Assembly (NCBI GenBank): GCA_027365525.1
Contig: DAHXMJ010000030.1
Location: 1 to 41,295, forward strand
Direction: 5' to 3'
From: Acidithiobacillus sp.
Lineage (GTDB): Bacteria > Pseudomonadota > Gammaproteobacteria > Acidithiobacillales > Acidithiobacillaceae
Length of the DNA stretch: 41,295 nt
Position numbers and translations under genes: made by a program. The notes below the pieces were generated by a model that worked only from the letters and a program-made list of their open reading frames with translations, was not told the origin of the DNA and searched no databases. Positions 11,466 through 19,861 of the stretch are shown piece by piece; the first letter of the stretch is position 1; every line of letters begins with the position of its first letter.

Positions 11466-12719
11466 TTATGCGCCCATTGTATGGGGCAGATCGCTTCGCT
11501 GACAACTCTCTGTAGGATAGGCGGACTGCAGGCGCCGCCACTTTTCGGCATCAATCTCCACAACAAGATGTCCAGTGCCGCTGGAATCAAAGCTTTCTTC
11601 CAAGACCTTCCCGGACCGGTGGAGATGGGACCGCAGGGCGCCATCGGCTGGCCCCAGGGTGCAGCTCAAGCGCAGGCGCTGTTTTCCAAGACACTGGGGC
11701 AGCAGCTCTCGCAGCAGACCCAGACCCTGCCCTGTTCTGGCGCTGACCCGAACCCCCCTAGGAACACCACCTGGATCATAGAAAACCAGGGGTTCTTCAC
11801 CTGTACAGTCGATTTTGTTGATCACCAGCAGCCTCGGAAGGTCCCCCGCGCCAATTTCGCGCAAAACCTCCTCGACAGCAGCCACCTGCGCATCCTGCTC
11901 TGGCGAGCTTCCATCAACCACATGCAGGAGAAGCTGGGCCTGGTTCACTTCCTCAAGGGTCGCCCGGAATGCAGCAATCAGCTCCGTAGGAAGGTCCCGC
12001 AGGAAACCCACGGTATCCGCAAGAAGAATGCCAGAACCGCCGCCGTCCCCGGCAAGCCGGCGCACGGACAGATCCAGGGTGGCAAAGAGACGGTCTGCGG
12101 CGTATTGCCGGGTATCTGTCAGCGCATTGAAAAGTGAGGATTTGCCTGCGTTGGTGTAGCCAACCAGTGCTACCGTCGGCACGGGAGCACGCTGTCGGGC
12201 ACGCCTCTGGGTCGCACGCTGGCCAGCAACGCGGGCGAGACGCGCGCGTAAAATGCGGATCCGCTCGCCAATCAGGCGGCGGTCCGTTTCCAGCTGGGTT
12301 TCTCCGGGCCCCCGCAGTCCAATGCCCCCCCGCTGACGCTCCAGGTGCGTCCATCCCCGCACGAGACGTGTGCGCAGATGGGTAAGCTGTGCGAGCTCTA
12401 CCTGGAGTTTCCCTTCATGGGTACGGGCACGTCGGGCAAAAATGTCGAGGATAAGGCCGACCCGGTCCACCACCCGGGCAGACCAGGCCTTTTCTAGATT
12501 CCGCTCCTGAACCGGGCCGAGCATCCGGTCAAAAAGGACAAGCCCGATCTCTTCTCCTGCGATCCGTTCTGCAATTTCTGCCACCTTGCCTCTGCCAATA
12601 CAGGTAGCCGGATCAAGGCGCTGGCGGCGAACGGTCAGAAAACCGGCAATCTCTGCACCGGCATCCTCGGCCAGATGCCGGAACTCCGCCCCGCCATCCG
12701 GATCCGCTTCCCCGTCCAC
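11466..12719 (-). CDS. hflX: Ribosome-associated GTPase HflX (true start probably upstream)
   Basis: HflX is a GTPase that binds the 50S subunit and splits stalled ribosomes. From the GTG at 12719 there are 417 residues. The HflX domain includes CIGRGKVAEIAERI, FDRMLGPVQERNLE and RTHEGKLQVELAQL. A GGIGLRGPGETQLETDRR linker leads to the G domain, with GYTNAGKS at 187-194, DTVGFLRDLP and NKID. The coordinates use the first standard start codon. The open frame continues upstream and encodes DRVLLLHVL directly before it, which matches the normal HflX beginning. Translation therefore probably starts 17-21 codons earlier at CTG (12782 or 12776) or ATT (12770). CTG 12782 would overlap the hfq stop as CTGA. 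Confidence 0.93.
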   Translation of the reverse strand: MDGEADPDGGAEFRHLAEDAGAEIAGFLTVRRQRLDPATCIGRGKVAEIAERIAGEEIGLVLFDRMLGPVQERNLEKAWSARVVDRVGLILDIFARRARTHEGKLQVELAQLTHLRTRLVRGWTHLERQRGGIGLRGPGETQLETDRRLIGERIRILRARLARVAGQRATQRRARQRAPVPTVALVGYTNAGKSSLFNALTDTRQYAADRLFATLDLSVRRLAGDGGGSGILLADTVGFLRDLPTELIAAFRATLEEVNQAQLLLHVVDGSSPEQDAQVAAVEEVLREIGAGDLPRLLVINKIDCTGEEPLVFYDPGGVPRGVRVSARTGQGLGLLRELLPQCLGKQRLRLSCTLGPADGALRSHLHRSGKVLEESFDSSGTGHLVVEIDAEKWRRLQSAYPTESCQRSDLPHTMGA

Positions 12720-12778
12720 GAGGACATGCAGGAGAAGAACCCGGTCCCTGTGGGACTTCTGTTCCGCAATATCCAGGC

Positions 12779-13048
12779 TCAGTCCCCGCCCCCTTCGACT
12801 GCTCCCCCTTCCTCCGTCTCGGGCAGTGGCAGCCGCACGTCCCGGCTGGGGACCACGGTAGATATGGCATGCTTGTAGATCATCTGGCTCACATTGTTTC
12901 TCAGGAGGACGACAAACTGGTCAAAAGATTCGACAAAGCCCTGCAGCTTGATGCCGTTTACGAGGTAAATCGCTACCGGAACGTGCTCCTTCCGCAGCAG
13001 GTTAAGGAAAGGATCCTGCAAAATCTGTCCTTTTTGCTGACCGGCCAT
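12779..13048 (-). CDS. hfq: RNA chaperone Hfq
   Basis: Hfq is the hexameric Sm-like protein that pairs small RNAs with mRNAs. The 89-residue protein contains [22 protein letters not shown] and [13 protein letters not shown] (Sm1), and [11 protein letters not shown] (Sm2, with the YKHA RNA-binding motif at 58-61). A short acidic, Gly-rich C-terminal tail ([12 protein letters not shown]) replaces the long tail of the E. coli protein. The ATG at 13048 follows a strong AAGGAG site (13055-13060). It heads the hfq-hflX-hflK-hflC-hisZ-purA operon and diverges from ppc. miaA, its usual upstream neighbour in gammaproteobacteria, is about 17 kb away here. Confidence 0.97.
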   Translation of the reverse strand: MAGQQKGQILQDPFLNLLRKEHVPVAIYLVNGIKLQGFVESFDQFVVLLRNNVSQMIYKHAISTVVPSRDVRLPLPETEEGGAVEGGGD

Positions 13049-13070
13049 TATTATCTCCTTTCTATCTTGC

Positions 13071-13079
13071 ATTATGGCA
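13071..13079 (-). promoter_or_regulatory. Candidate extended -10 promoter for hfq operon
   Basis: On the minus strand TGC immediately precedes CATAAT (13071-13076), a 5/6 match to TATAAT with the TGn extension. No good -35 is seen 17 bp upstream. The start site would fall near 13064, a few bases before the AAGGAG of hfq, giving a short leader. A match this small can arise by chance. Confidence 0.4.
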
Positions 13080-13171
13080 CTTGTTAATGGTGTGGAGACT
13101 ACCCGAAAAAGTGCTCAGCTTCCATTGGAACCGGATGGTGCCGACAGAAAGACAGACCTGGCAACAGATTT

Positions 13172-13198
13172 TTGACCTTTTCCACCATTCCCTATAGT
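13172..13198 (+). promoter_or_regulatory. Candidate sigma-70 promoter for ppc
   Basis: TTGACC (13172-13177, 5/6) and TATAGT (13193-13198, 5/6) are separated by 15 bp, shorter than ideal. A 17-bp option places the -10 at TAGTTT. Transcription would start near 13205. This leaves only about 10 nt before the ATG at 13216 but about 70 nt before the alternative GTG start at 13276. Confidence 0.45.
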
Positions 13199-13215
13199 TT
13201 AACACCATTCTGCGT

Positions 13216-16074
13216 ATGCCCAGGACAGATAAAGGCCCCATCGGGCAAGACACCATTTTGGGAGACATCCAGCGCGTGGACATCAAGAAAAATTCCAGCG
13301 ACAGGGCGCTTCGTGCGCGCGTCAAACGGTTGGGAAACCTCCTTGGCGAAGTCCTGAAAGAGCAGGCAGGTCCACGTGTATTCAATGCGGTGGAGCAGCT
13401 CCGCCAAGGCTATATCCGTCTGCACCGGCGGGAGGATCCGCGGCTACGCCAGAAGCTCGCCCGCTTTATTGACGCGCTCCCCCAAGATGACCTGGTCATG
13501 GTCATCCGCGCCTTCAACACCTATTTCAGCCTTGTCAATATTGCCGAAGAAGAGTTCCAGCATGTTCAGCGGCGCCGGCTGCTCCAGCGCAGCGAAGCCC
13601 TGTGGACTGGCTCTTTTGAGGAAACATTCCGTGGTCTCCAGAATCAGGGCATCAATTCCGGCCAGCTGCAGTTTCTGCTTTCACAGATCCGGTATGTACC
13701 CGTTTTTACCGCCCACCCCACCGAATCCAAACGGCGGACAGTACTGCATGGCCTGCGGCGGATTTTTCTTACCAGCAAGGCCCTGGACGATTCTTCCCTG
13801 ACCGAGGAAGAAGAGAGCGATGTGCTCCAGCACCTCAAAGCGCAGATCCAGATTCTCTGGGAAACTGAAGAGGTCCGTGCCAACCGTCCCCAAGTCCAGG
13901 ATGAGGTCGAAAACGGGCTTTTCTATTTCCGCGACAGCCTGTTCAGTGCCATACCCATGACCTATCATGCGGCCAGGCGTGCCGCAAGACGGGTCTATGG
14001 CGCGGCCCGGGTGGACATCCCCGGTTTCATCCGGTTTGGCTCCTGGATTGGTGGAGACCGGGATGGCAATCCCAATGTCACAGCCGCTATTACCGGCTGG
14101 ACCCTGCGTACCCAAAGCATGGAAGTACTGCGGGAATACCAGCGCCGTCTGGCAGACCTGTACCAGCTCCTGGGGCATTCCAGCCGCTTCTGCGCCATAT
14201 CCCCGCTGCTGCTGGCATCCCTCGAAAGGGATGCGGATGACTTTCCCGAACTTGCCGAGTGGGTGGACCAGCGCTTTCCAAGTGAACCCTACCGGCGCAA
14301 GCTGCGCTACATGATTACCCGGCTGGACCTGCGCCTGCGGCTGCTAGAAAACGGCCAAGCCCTCAGTCCGGACCAGGAAGACAGTCCTGCCTACGGATGT
14401 GACGAGGATTTTCTCGCCGATCTGCTGCTCGTGCGGGATTCCCTGCGGGGACATGGGGACAGCTATATTGCCGAGCATGAGGTACAGGATCTCGTTTGGC
14501 TGGTGGAAACCTTCGGATTCCATCTTGCTTCCCTGGATATCCGGCAGGAATCCACTGTCCATAGCCGGACGGTTTCCGAACTGTACGCCAGCCTCCCGGA
14601 ATTTCACGGGTATCTGGACATGCCCGAAGAACGGAAGATCCTTCTGCTTTCGGAAACCCTGAGGCGTCCGGGGCCACTCCTGCAGGATCACCCACCTCTT
14701 TCTCCCCTTGCCAGTGAAACCTGCGCCATGTTCCGCTGCATGGCCCAGCTGCGCCAGGAAATTAGCCCGAGAAGCTTCGGCAGCTACGTCATTTCCATGA
14801 CCCACGAGGCCAGCCATATTCTTGAAGTGCTGGTACTCGCGAAGGAATTCGGGTTGGCAGGGTGGTCACGCCAGGGACTGTACAGTGAAATTCCGGTTAC
14901 TCCCCTGTTTGAGACCATCCATGACCTGGAACGCATGGATACGGTAATGAGCCGCCTTCTGGATGAACCAGTATATACGGAAATTCTCCGTTGCCAGGGC
15001 AACCTGCAGGAAGTCATGCTGGGATATTCCGATTCCTGCAAGGATGGAGGCATCCTTTCATCCAGCTGGTCTCTCTACCAGGCCCAGCTGCGCCTGGCCG
15101 CCCTTGCAGACCGGCGCCGGATCGATATCCGGATTTTTCACGGGCGCGGCGGCAGTGTCGGACGTGGAGGTGGCCCAACCTATGAGGCTATCCTTGCCCA
15201 GCCCCCGGATACGGTTCGTGGACAGATCAAGGTAACGGAACAGGGGGAAGTACTGTCCTTCAAATATGCCAATCTGGAAACTGCCATCTACGAGATGACA
15301 GTCGGCATTGCCGGACTGATCCGGGCCAGCGTTGGCCTCGTCCAGCCTGTTCCACCGGAGAGGGCCGAATACCTGCGGGTCATGACTGACCTGACCCAGC
15401 TTGGAGAAGCGGTCTACCGCGACCTCACGGAACAGACTCCCGGATTCATGGACTATTTCTATGAGGCCACTCCCCTGGATGAAATTGCCCAGATGAACAT
15501 CGGATCGCGGCCCTCACACCGCCAGCGTGGAGACCGGTCGATGTCGTCTATCCGGGCCATCCCATGGGTATTTGCCTGGGCCCAGTCCCGGCACGTGCTC
15601 CCTGCCTGGTACGGCCTGGGATCCGCGCTGAAGCAGTGGCGGGGAGACGATCCCGCGAGACTGAAGATTCTCCGTGAAATGGGAAAGAACTGGGCTTTTT
15701 TCCGCGCCCTGCTCGGAAATGTCTCCATGGCCATGGCCAAAACAGACATGACCCTGGCGGCAGAGTACGCGGGACTCCCGGCAGACCAGGAATGCGCCCG
15801 GCAAATTTTTACCAAAATCCGAGAGGAATATGACCGCAGTCTGGGAGAAATCCTGACCATACTGGAAAATCGGGAACTCCTTGCCGACAATCCGGGGCTT
15901 GCTTTTTCCCTGCAAAGGCGCAATGTTTACATGGAACCCCTGAACCACATCCAGCTCGCGCTGCTCCGCCGCTACAGGAGTGAGGACACTCCTGCCGAAT
16001 TCCGGGAGACCTGGCTGGATCCCCTTCTGCGCAGTATCAACGCCATCGCGGCCGGGCAGCGGAATACCGGATAG
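13216..16074 (+). CDS. ppc: Phosphoenolpyruvate carboxylase
   Basis: PEPC adds bicarbonate to PEP to give oxaloacetate, refilling the TCA cycle; in an autotroph it supplies C4 precursors. The 952-residue protein is complete. VFTAHPTESKRR near 163-174 holds the catalytic histidine, and GSWIGGDRDGNPNVT and FHGRGGSVGRGGGP (about 641-654) are intact. It ends in the family's RNTG terminus. The ATG at 13216 has no visible ribosome site and the family core begins only at ALRARVKRLG. A GTG at 13276 preceded by GGGAGA (about 10 bases away) is a reasonable alternative start giving 932 residues. A maf-type gene follows after four bases. Confidence 0.96.
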   Translation: MPRTDKGPIGQDTILGDIQRVDIKKNSSDRALRARVKRLGNLLGEVLKEQAGPRVFNAVEQLRQGYIRLHRREDPRLRQKLARFIDALPQDDLVMVIRAFNTYFSLVNIAEEEFQHVQRRRLLQRSEALWTGSFEETFRGLQNQGINSGQLQFLLSQIRYVPVFTAHPTESKRRTVLHGLRRIFLTSKALDDSSLTEEEESDVLQHLKAQIQILWETEEVRANRPQVQDEVENGLFYFRDSLFSAIPMTYHAARRAARRVYGAARVDIPGFIRFGSWIGGDRDGNPNVTAAITGWTLRTQSMEVLREYQRRLADLYQLLGHSSRFCAISPLLLASLERDADDFPELAEWVDQRFPSEPYRRKLRYMITRLDLRLRLLENGQALSPDQEDSPAYGCDEDFLADLLLVRDSLRGHGDSYIAEHEVQDLVWLVETFGFHLASLDIRQESTVHSRTVSELYASLPEFHGYLDMPEERKILLLSETLRRPGPLLQDHPPLSPLASETCAMFRCMAQLRQEISPRSFGSYVISMTHEASHILEVLVLAKEFGLAGWSRQGLYSEIPVTPLFETIHDLERMDTVMSRLLDEPVYTEILRCQGNLQEVMLGYSDSCKDGGILSSSWSLYQAQLRLAALADRRRIDIRIFHGRGGSVGRGGGPTYEAILAQPPDTVRGQIKVTEQGEVLSFKYANLETAIYEMTVGIAGLIRASVGLVQPVPPERAEYLRVMTDLTQLGEAVYRDLTEQTPGFMDYFYEATPLDEIAQMNIGSRPSHRQRGDRSMSSIRAIPWVFAWAQSRHVLPAWYGLGSALKQWRGDDPARLKILREMGKNWAFFRALLGNVSMAMAKTDMTLAAEYAGLPADQECARQIFTKIREEYDRSLGEILTILENRELLADNPGLAFSLQRRNVYMEPLNHIQLALLRRYRSEDTPAEFRETWLDPLLRSINAIAAGQRNTG

Positions 16075-16078
16075 CGCA

Positions 16079-16663
16079 ATGCCCGACGCTCCGAACAGGC
16101 TGGTCCTAGCATCCTCCAGCCCCTATCGCAGGGAACTTCTCACACGCCTCCAGATTCCCTTTGAGGTGATGTCTCCTGGCATAGATGAAAGCCGTCGCGC
16201 AGGCGAATCTCCAGATGCCCTGACATGCCGGCTCGCCGGGGAAAAGGCGGCCGCCATAGCGCGGGAACATCCAGATGCCTGGGTGATTGGAGCCGACCAG
16301 GTCGCCGTCTGCGAAGGGGCCGTCCTGTGCAAGCCAGGAGACCGGGAAAAAGCGGCTGCCCAGCTGCTCCAGATGCAGGGGAAACCGGTCGATTTTCTAA
16401 ACGGACTGGTCCTTCTGGCACCCGGGTTTGAAGAATGCCGGTGCATCCCTTTCCGCGTCCATCTCCGTCCCCTGACTCCGGAGCAGATCATGCGCTATAT
16501 TGAGCGTGACCTCCCGTTCGACTGTGCAGGAAGCTTTCGGTCTGAAGGTTTGGGAATCACGCTGGCAAGCGGCATGGATGGGGGAGATCCGACCGCCCTG
16601 ATGGGACTGCCGCTGATTGCCCTGACGGAGATGCTTGGCAATGCGGGGCACCCGCTCCCCTGA
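16079..16663 (+). CDS. yceF: Maf-family nucleoside triphosphate pyrophosphatase, YceF type (m7GTP pyrophosphatase)
   Basis: A 194-residue Maf/HAM1-fold enzyme that hydrolyses modified nucleotides. The N-terminal LVLASSSPYRRELL and central IGADQVAV place it in the YceF branch (preference for 7-methyl-GTP) rather than the YhdE branch, which has GADTVV. KPGDREKA and the C-terminal DCAGSFRSEGLG are also conserved. The ATG at 16079 lies four bases after the ppc stop, so the two are probably co-transcribed; an in-frame ATG within ppc at 15980 would add unrelated residues. The gene converges on pstA. Confidence 0.88.
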   Translation: MPDAPNRLVLASSSPYRRELLTRLQIPFEVMSPGIDESRRAGESPDALTCRLAGEKAAAIAREHPDAWVIGADQVAVCEGAVLCKPGDREKAAAQLLQMQGKPVDFLNGLVLLAPGFEECRCIPFRVHLRPLTPEQIMRYIERDLPFDCAGSFRSEGLGITLASGMDGGDPTALMGLPLIALTEMLGNAGHPLP

Positions 16664-16668
16664 CTTTG

Positions 16669-16687
16669 ACCCGCGCAGAGGCGGGGT
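16669..16687. terminator. Weak hairpin between convergent yceF and pstA
   Basis: ACCCGC (16669-16674) can pair with GCGGGGT (16681-16687) with one bulged G across a six-base loop. There is no T-run on either strand, so termination activity is uncertain. It occupies almost the whole 24-base gap between the two convergent stops. Confidence 0.3.
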
Positions 16688-17575
16688 TCAGCGGTATGCT
16701 CCCATGCGCCGCAGGCGGCGGACCATGATCCACCGTCCACCAAGAATCAGCAGCAGAATGACCAGGGTGATCAGGAAAGCGGCACTGAAAGCGAGGATGT
16801 GCGCTTCTCGGAACGGCTCATTGATAAATGTCCAGATCACGTAGGTAAGATATCCTATGGGCTCTTTCGTGAACTGGCCGTTCCACATGTAGTCGGACCA
16901 TCCGGCCGTATAGATCAGCGGGGCGGTTTCCCCCATGGACAGGGCCAGGGCATAGGACATCCCCGTCATCACTGCTGGCAGCGCACCAGGCAACAGGATG
17001 CGCAAAATGACGGTTCCTTCCCCAGCCCCAATTCCAAATCCAGCCTCCCGCACTGCCTGGGGGATATTGTTCAGGGCCAGTTCCGTGGTCCGTGCGATAT
17101 AGGGCAGAAGCATGATGCCCAGCGTGATGATGCCTGCCGCTACGGAAAACTGCCAGCCAAGGTACACCACCATGGTAATGTACCCCACATAACCCAGCAC
17201 AATAGACGGCACTCCAACAAGAATGTCGGAGAGAAAGCGGAGGACTTTTCCCCCTGCACTGCTGCCAAACTCGTTGAGATAGATGCCGGCCGCAATTCCT
17301 ATGGGTGTGCTAACCAGCAGCGATCCCAGCGACAGGACCAGAGTGCCCTCAATGGCGTTCTTCAGCCCCCCCCCTATACCGGTACTGGTTTCGGTGAGCA
17401 GCCGTACATTGAGGCCAGGAAGTGCCTTGTAGAAAACATCTCCGATAATGGACAGGAAGGCCAAGGCCACTACCGCAAAGCTAGCTACCACAAAAACTGA
17501 ACCGGCTACACGGAACAGCCTGCGCCTGACTGACAGGCGCAGCCGGCGTACCGGTAGTACAGACGGGTTTTCCAT
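16688..17575 (-). CDS. pstA: Phosphate ABC transporter permease PstA
   Basis: Second membrane permease of the high-affinity phosphate transporter. About six hydrophobic segments are visible. The ABC-permease coupling loop reads EAGFGIGAGEGTVILRILLPGALPAV in two blocks, followed by the PstA signature ALSMGETAPLIYTAG. From the ATG at 17575 the protein is 295 residues. I chose this start because AAAGGA lies six bases upstream, the same ribosome site sequence as for pstC. An ATG at 17596 overlaps the pstC stop (ATGA) and would add seven residues. It is the last gene of the cluster; pstB, normally next, is absent. Confidence 0.94.
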   Translation of the reverse strand: MENPSVLPVRRLRLSVRRRLFRVAGSVFVVASFAVVALAFLSIIGDVFYKALPGLNVRLLTETSTGIGGGLKNAIEGTLVLSLGSLLVSTPIGIAAGIYLNEFGSSAGGKVLRFLSDILVGVPSIVLGYVGYITMVVYLGWQFSVAAGIITLGIMLLPYIARTTELALNNIPQAVREAGFGIGAGEGTVILRILLPGALPAVMTGMSYALALSMGETAPLIYTAGWSDYMWNGQFTKEPIGYLTYVIWTFINEPFREAHILAFSAAFLITLVILLLILGGRWIMVRRLRRMGAYR

Positions 17576-17592
17576 GGCGGTCCTTTCTGTGC

Positions 17593-18552
17593 TCATGTGC
17601 GTGCCTGGGCCAGCCACAGGATCATCCTTGCCAGCAGATTCACCACCACAGAAAGCAGGAGGAGCACGAGTGCGATTTCCGCCAATGCCTCAACCGCCAT
17701 GTTGGTGGGATCCTGAAGGGCGCTCTCCAGCTGGGAAACAATGAAGGCTGCCATGGTGGAAATAGGCGTATAGATGTTTCTGGGCAGATAGTTAAGGGCA
17801 TTGCCACTCACCATGACTACCGCCATAGTTTCCCCAAGGGCACGCCCCAGGGCAAGAATGGAAACCCCGATGACGGTTGTGCGCAGCTTGGGAAGGACGA
17901 TGTGCCAGAATACTTCCAGACGGCTCAGGCCAAGAGCCAGGCCGGCCTCCTTGAGCGTGGATTCCGTCGCGCTGATCGACTCCCTCACGGTGGCTGAAAT
18001 CAGCGGGATGATCATAAAAGCCAGAACAATCGCCGATGTCAGAAGACCATACCCGCTTCCCGGGTTTCCCCCCAGAAACGGGATAAAATCCAGGTGTTTC
18101 GCCATCCAGGGAAACACGGATGTCCCCAGAAATGGGATCAGGAGGGCATACCCCCACAGGCCAAAAACCACACTGGGAATGGCGGCCAGAAGATCCACCA
18201 GAAACGTCAGGGGTCCGGACAGAACTTTGGGCAGGGATTCTGCCAGAAAATAGGCGGTTCCAACCGCTGTCGGGAGTGCAAACAGCAGCGACAGCAGCGC
18301 GCTGGCGAGGGTACCCACTACCAGAAACCAGATACCGTAACGGGCGCCAGGCATGACTTCCTGTCCATGGACCGTTACCGGATTTCCGTACAAATTCCCC
18401 AGATTCCAGTTGTTTGTCCAGAGAAAATGGATCCCGTTGTAATGGATTGCGGGCGAGGAATAAACCACCAGAAAGAGTACCAGAAGCAGAAGGGAGAGGG
18501 GCAGGAAACTTGCGGTAGTTACCAGACCAATCCGGAATAGCGGTAATTTCAT
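17593..18552 (-). CDS. pstC: Phosphate ABC transporter permease PstC
   Basis: First membrane permease of the Pst transporter, 319 residues from the ATG at 18552, which follows AAAGGA at good spacing. The N-terminal membrane segment is LSLLLLVLFLVVY. A periplasmic loop, several further membrane segments and the permease coupling loop EAGLALGLSRLEVFWHIVLP follow. The PstC signature ALGRALGETMAVVMVSGN is intact. The gene starts 132 bases after the pstS stop, and that gap holds two strong hairpins. It overlaps or abuts pstA depending on which pstA start is used. Expression should follow the Pho-box promoter upstream of pstS, reduced by the hairpins. Confidence 0.95.
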   Translation of the reverse strand: MKLPLFRIGLVTTASFLPLSLLLLVLFLVVYSSPAIHYNGIHFLWTNNWNLGNLYGNPVTVHGQEVMPGARYGIWFLVVGTLASALLSLLFALPTAVGTAYFLAESLPKVLSGPLTFLVDLLAAIPSVVFGLWGYALLIPFLGTSVFPWMAKHLDFIPFLGGNPGSGYGLLTSAIVLAFMIIPLISATVRESISATESTLKEAGLALGLSRLEVFWHIVLPKLRTTVIGVSILALGRALGETMAVVMVSGNALNYLPRNIYTPISTMAAFIVSQLESALQDPTNMAVEALAEIALVLLLLSVVVNLLARMILWLAQART

Positions 18553-18580
18553 GCAGGGTCCTTTCCGATGGCATCTCCGC

Positions 18581-18622
18581 AAATAATAAATCCGCGGGGC
18601 CAATACAGCAAAGACCCGCGGA
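18581..18622 (-). terminator. Hairpin with T-rich tail between pstS and pstC (attenuator)
   Basis: TCCGCGGG (18591-18598) and CCCGCGGA (18615-18622) form a perfect 8-bp stem with a 16-base loop. On the minus strand the stem is followed by a T-rich stretch (TTTATTATTT, 18581-18590). It lies between pstS and pstC, where partial termination would give more binding protein than permease. Confidence 0.6.
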
Positions 18623-18640
18623 CATTTTCAGCCTCTGGCA

Positions 18641-18665
18641 GAGGAATGGCCTGAAAGGCCACCTC
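18641..18665 (-). terminator. Second hairpin just after pstS stop
   Basis: On the plus strand GAGG-AA-TGGCC-TGAAA-GGCCA-CCTC forms a 5-bp plus 4-bp stem with a two-base bulge and a five-base loop, 20 bases after the pstS stop codon. There is no T-run. A stable hairpin here could protect the 3' end of pstS mRNA made by termination at the next hairpin. Confidence 0.4.
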
Positions 18666-18684
18666 TCTCCCAATCTGGCGTTTC

Positions 18685-19773
18685 TTACTTGATCATCGCA
18701 ATTTGCTTTCTGGACAGTGTCACAGCACTGCCTGGCAGAGGGACAAAATTGACGGCCTTCATGAAGTGGGGTGCATTTCCGCCCCTTGCATCAAGGGCCC
18801 AGTTCAGGAACTCCCGCATGGCATCGGCAGTCTGGGCGTTGGGCTGATCCTTCTTCACAATGGCGTATTCATAGTTGATGATGGGGTAGGAATTTGCGCC
18901 GGGTGCGTAGACCAGACTGATGCGCTCGTCAGCAGGAGTCTTGGACACCATCTGTGCCGCGGCTGCCTTGGCCGTTTCCACTGTGGGAAGGACAAATTTC
19001 CCGGCGCGATTCTGCAGCATGGCTGTACCAAGACCGGCCTTGTCAACCGGTTTCTTCCAGCTGATTCCGATATACGCTACTCCGTAGGGCGTTGTCTTCA
19101 GGGCCTGAACCATCCCGGGATTGCCAACAGCTCCAATTCCGCCCTGGACATTGGGCCAGCTCACCGTTGTGCTGTAACCGATATTCTTGGCCCAATCCGG
19201 GGTCGTATCAGAAAGGTAGGTGGTAAAAATGAAGGTATCGCCGGAACCATCTGTACGGTGGACCGGAACAATCCTGTGATTGGGGAGTTTCACGCCCGGA
19301 TTCAGCCTAGCAATCTGGGGATCATTCCAGCTGGTGATTTTGCCAGAGTAGATCCCGGCAAGAACGGACCCGGAGAGATTGAGATGCCGGTTGTTCAGGC
19401 CAGGAAGATTGTAGTTGATCATCTGTATGGAAATGGCCAGCGGAATGTTCAGCATGTCAGGATGCATTTTCACCTGGGCATTGGCCATATAGGCATCGGA
19501 GGCGCCAATCTGGGCCACGCCGGAAATGGCCTGGGCAATACCCGTGCCGCTGCCAGTTCCCTGCGTTGTGATTTTTATGTTGGAGTGCCGCTTGGTGTAA
19601 ACAGGTACCCACAGATTGAAAAGGGGGTACAGCAGGGTTGATCCGGTCTCCAGCAGGCTGACCGCCGGGGCAGCAGAAGCCGGCATGGAAATGGCGGTTC
19701 CCATCCCCAGAAGGGAAACAAGAGCGGCTCCCTTCACCGCACGGGAAAAAGCTTTCTTGGAATAAAGCAACAT
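18685..19773 (-). CDS. pstS: Phosphate-binding periplasmic protein PstS
   Basis: The periplasmic phosphate receptor, 363 residues. The N-terminus is a signal peptide: Lys/Arg-containing start, hydrophobic AALVSLLGMGTAIS, then a likely cut after ASA at residue 34. The mature protein opens with the family segment LLETGSTLLYPLFNLWVPVY. TQGTGSGTGIAQ and VHRTDGSGDTFIFTTYL contribute phosphate-binding Ser/Thr/Arg/Asp residues. The ATG at 19773 follows GGAGG; a reading 23 codons longer would place the signal peptide internally. It heads pstS-pstC-pstA, with a Pho-box array about 90-145 bases upstream. Confidence 0.95.
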   Translation of the reverse strand: MLLYSKKAFSRAVKGAALVSLLGMGTAISMPASAAPAVSLLETGSTLLYPLFNLWVPVYTKRHSNIKITTQGTGSGTGIAQAISGVAQIGASDAYMANAQVKMHPDMLNIPLAISIQMINYNLPGLNNRHLNLSGSVLAGIYSGKITSWNDPQIARLNPGVKLPNHRIVPVHRTDGSGDTFIFTTYLSDTTPDWAKNIGYSTTVSWPNVQGGIGAVGNPGMVQALKTTPYGVAYIGISWKKPVDKAGLGTAMLQNRAGKFVLPTVETAKAAAAQMVSKTPADERISLVYAPGANSYPIINYEYAIVKKDQPNAQTADAMREFLNWALDARGGNAPHFMKAVNFVPLPGSAVTLSRKQIAMIK

Positions 19774-19861
19774 AAAACCTCCGAAGATGGCCAATGCAGA
19801 TAACTCTGTCTTTGAGATAGCCCCAGGGTAGATCCAGCCCAATCCTCTACCTCAGGCCAGA

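Noticed and set aside
13141-13160. Direct repeat GACAGAAAGACAG (CTGTCTTTCTGTC on the minus strand) between hfq and ppc, resembling two Pho half-sites
   Set aside because: The repeat unit is 8 bp, not the 11 bp needed for PhoB half-sites, and there is no suitably placed -10.
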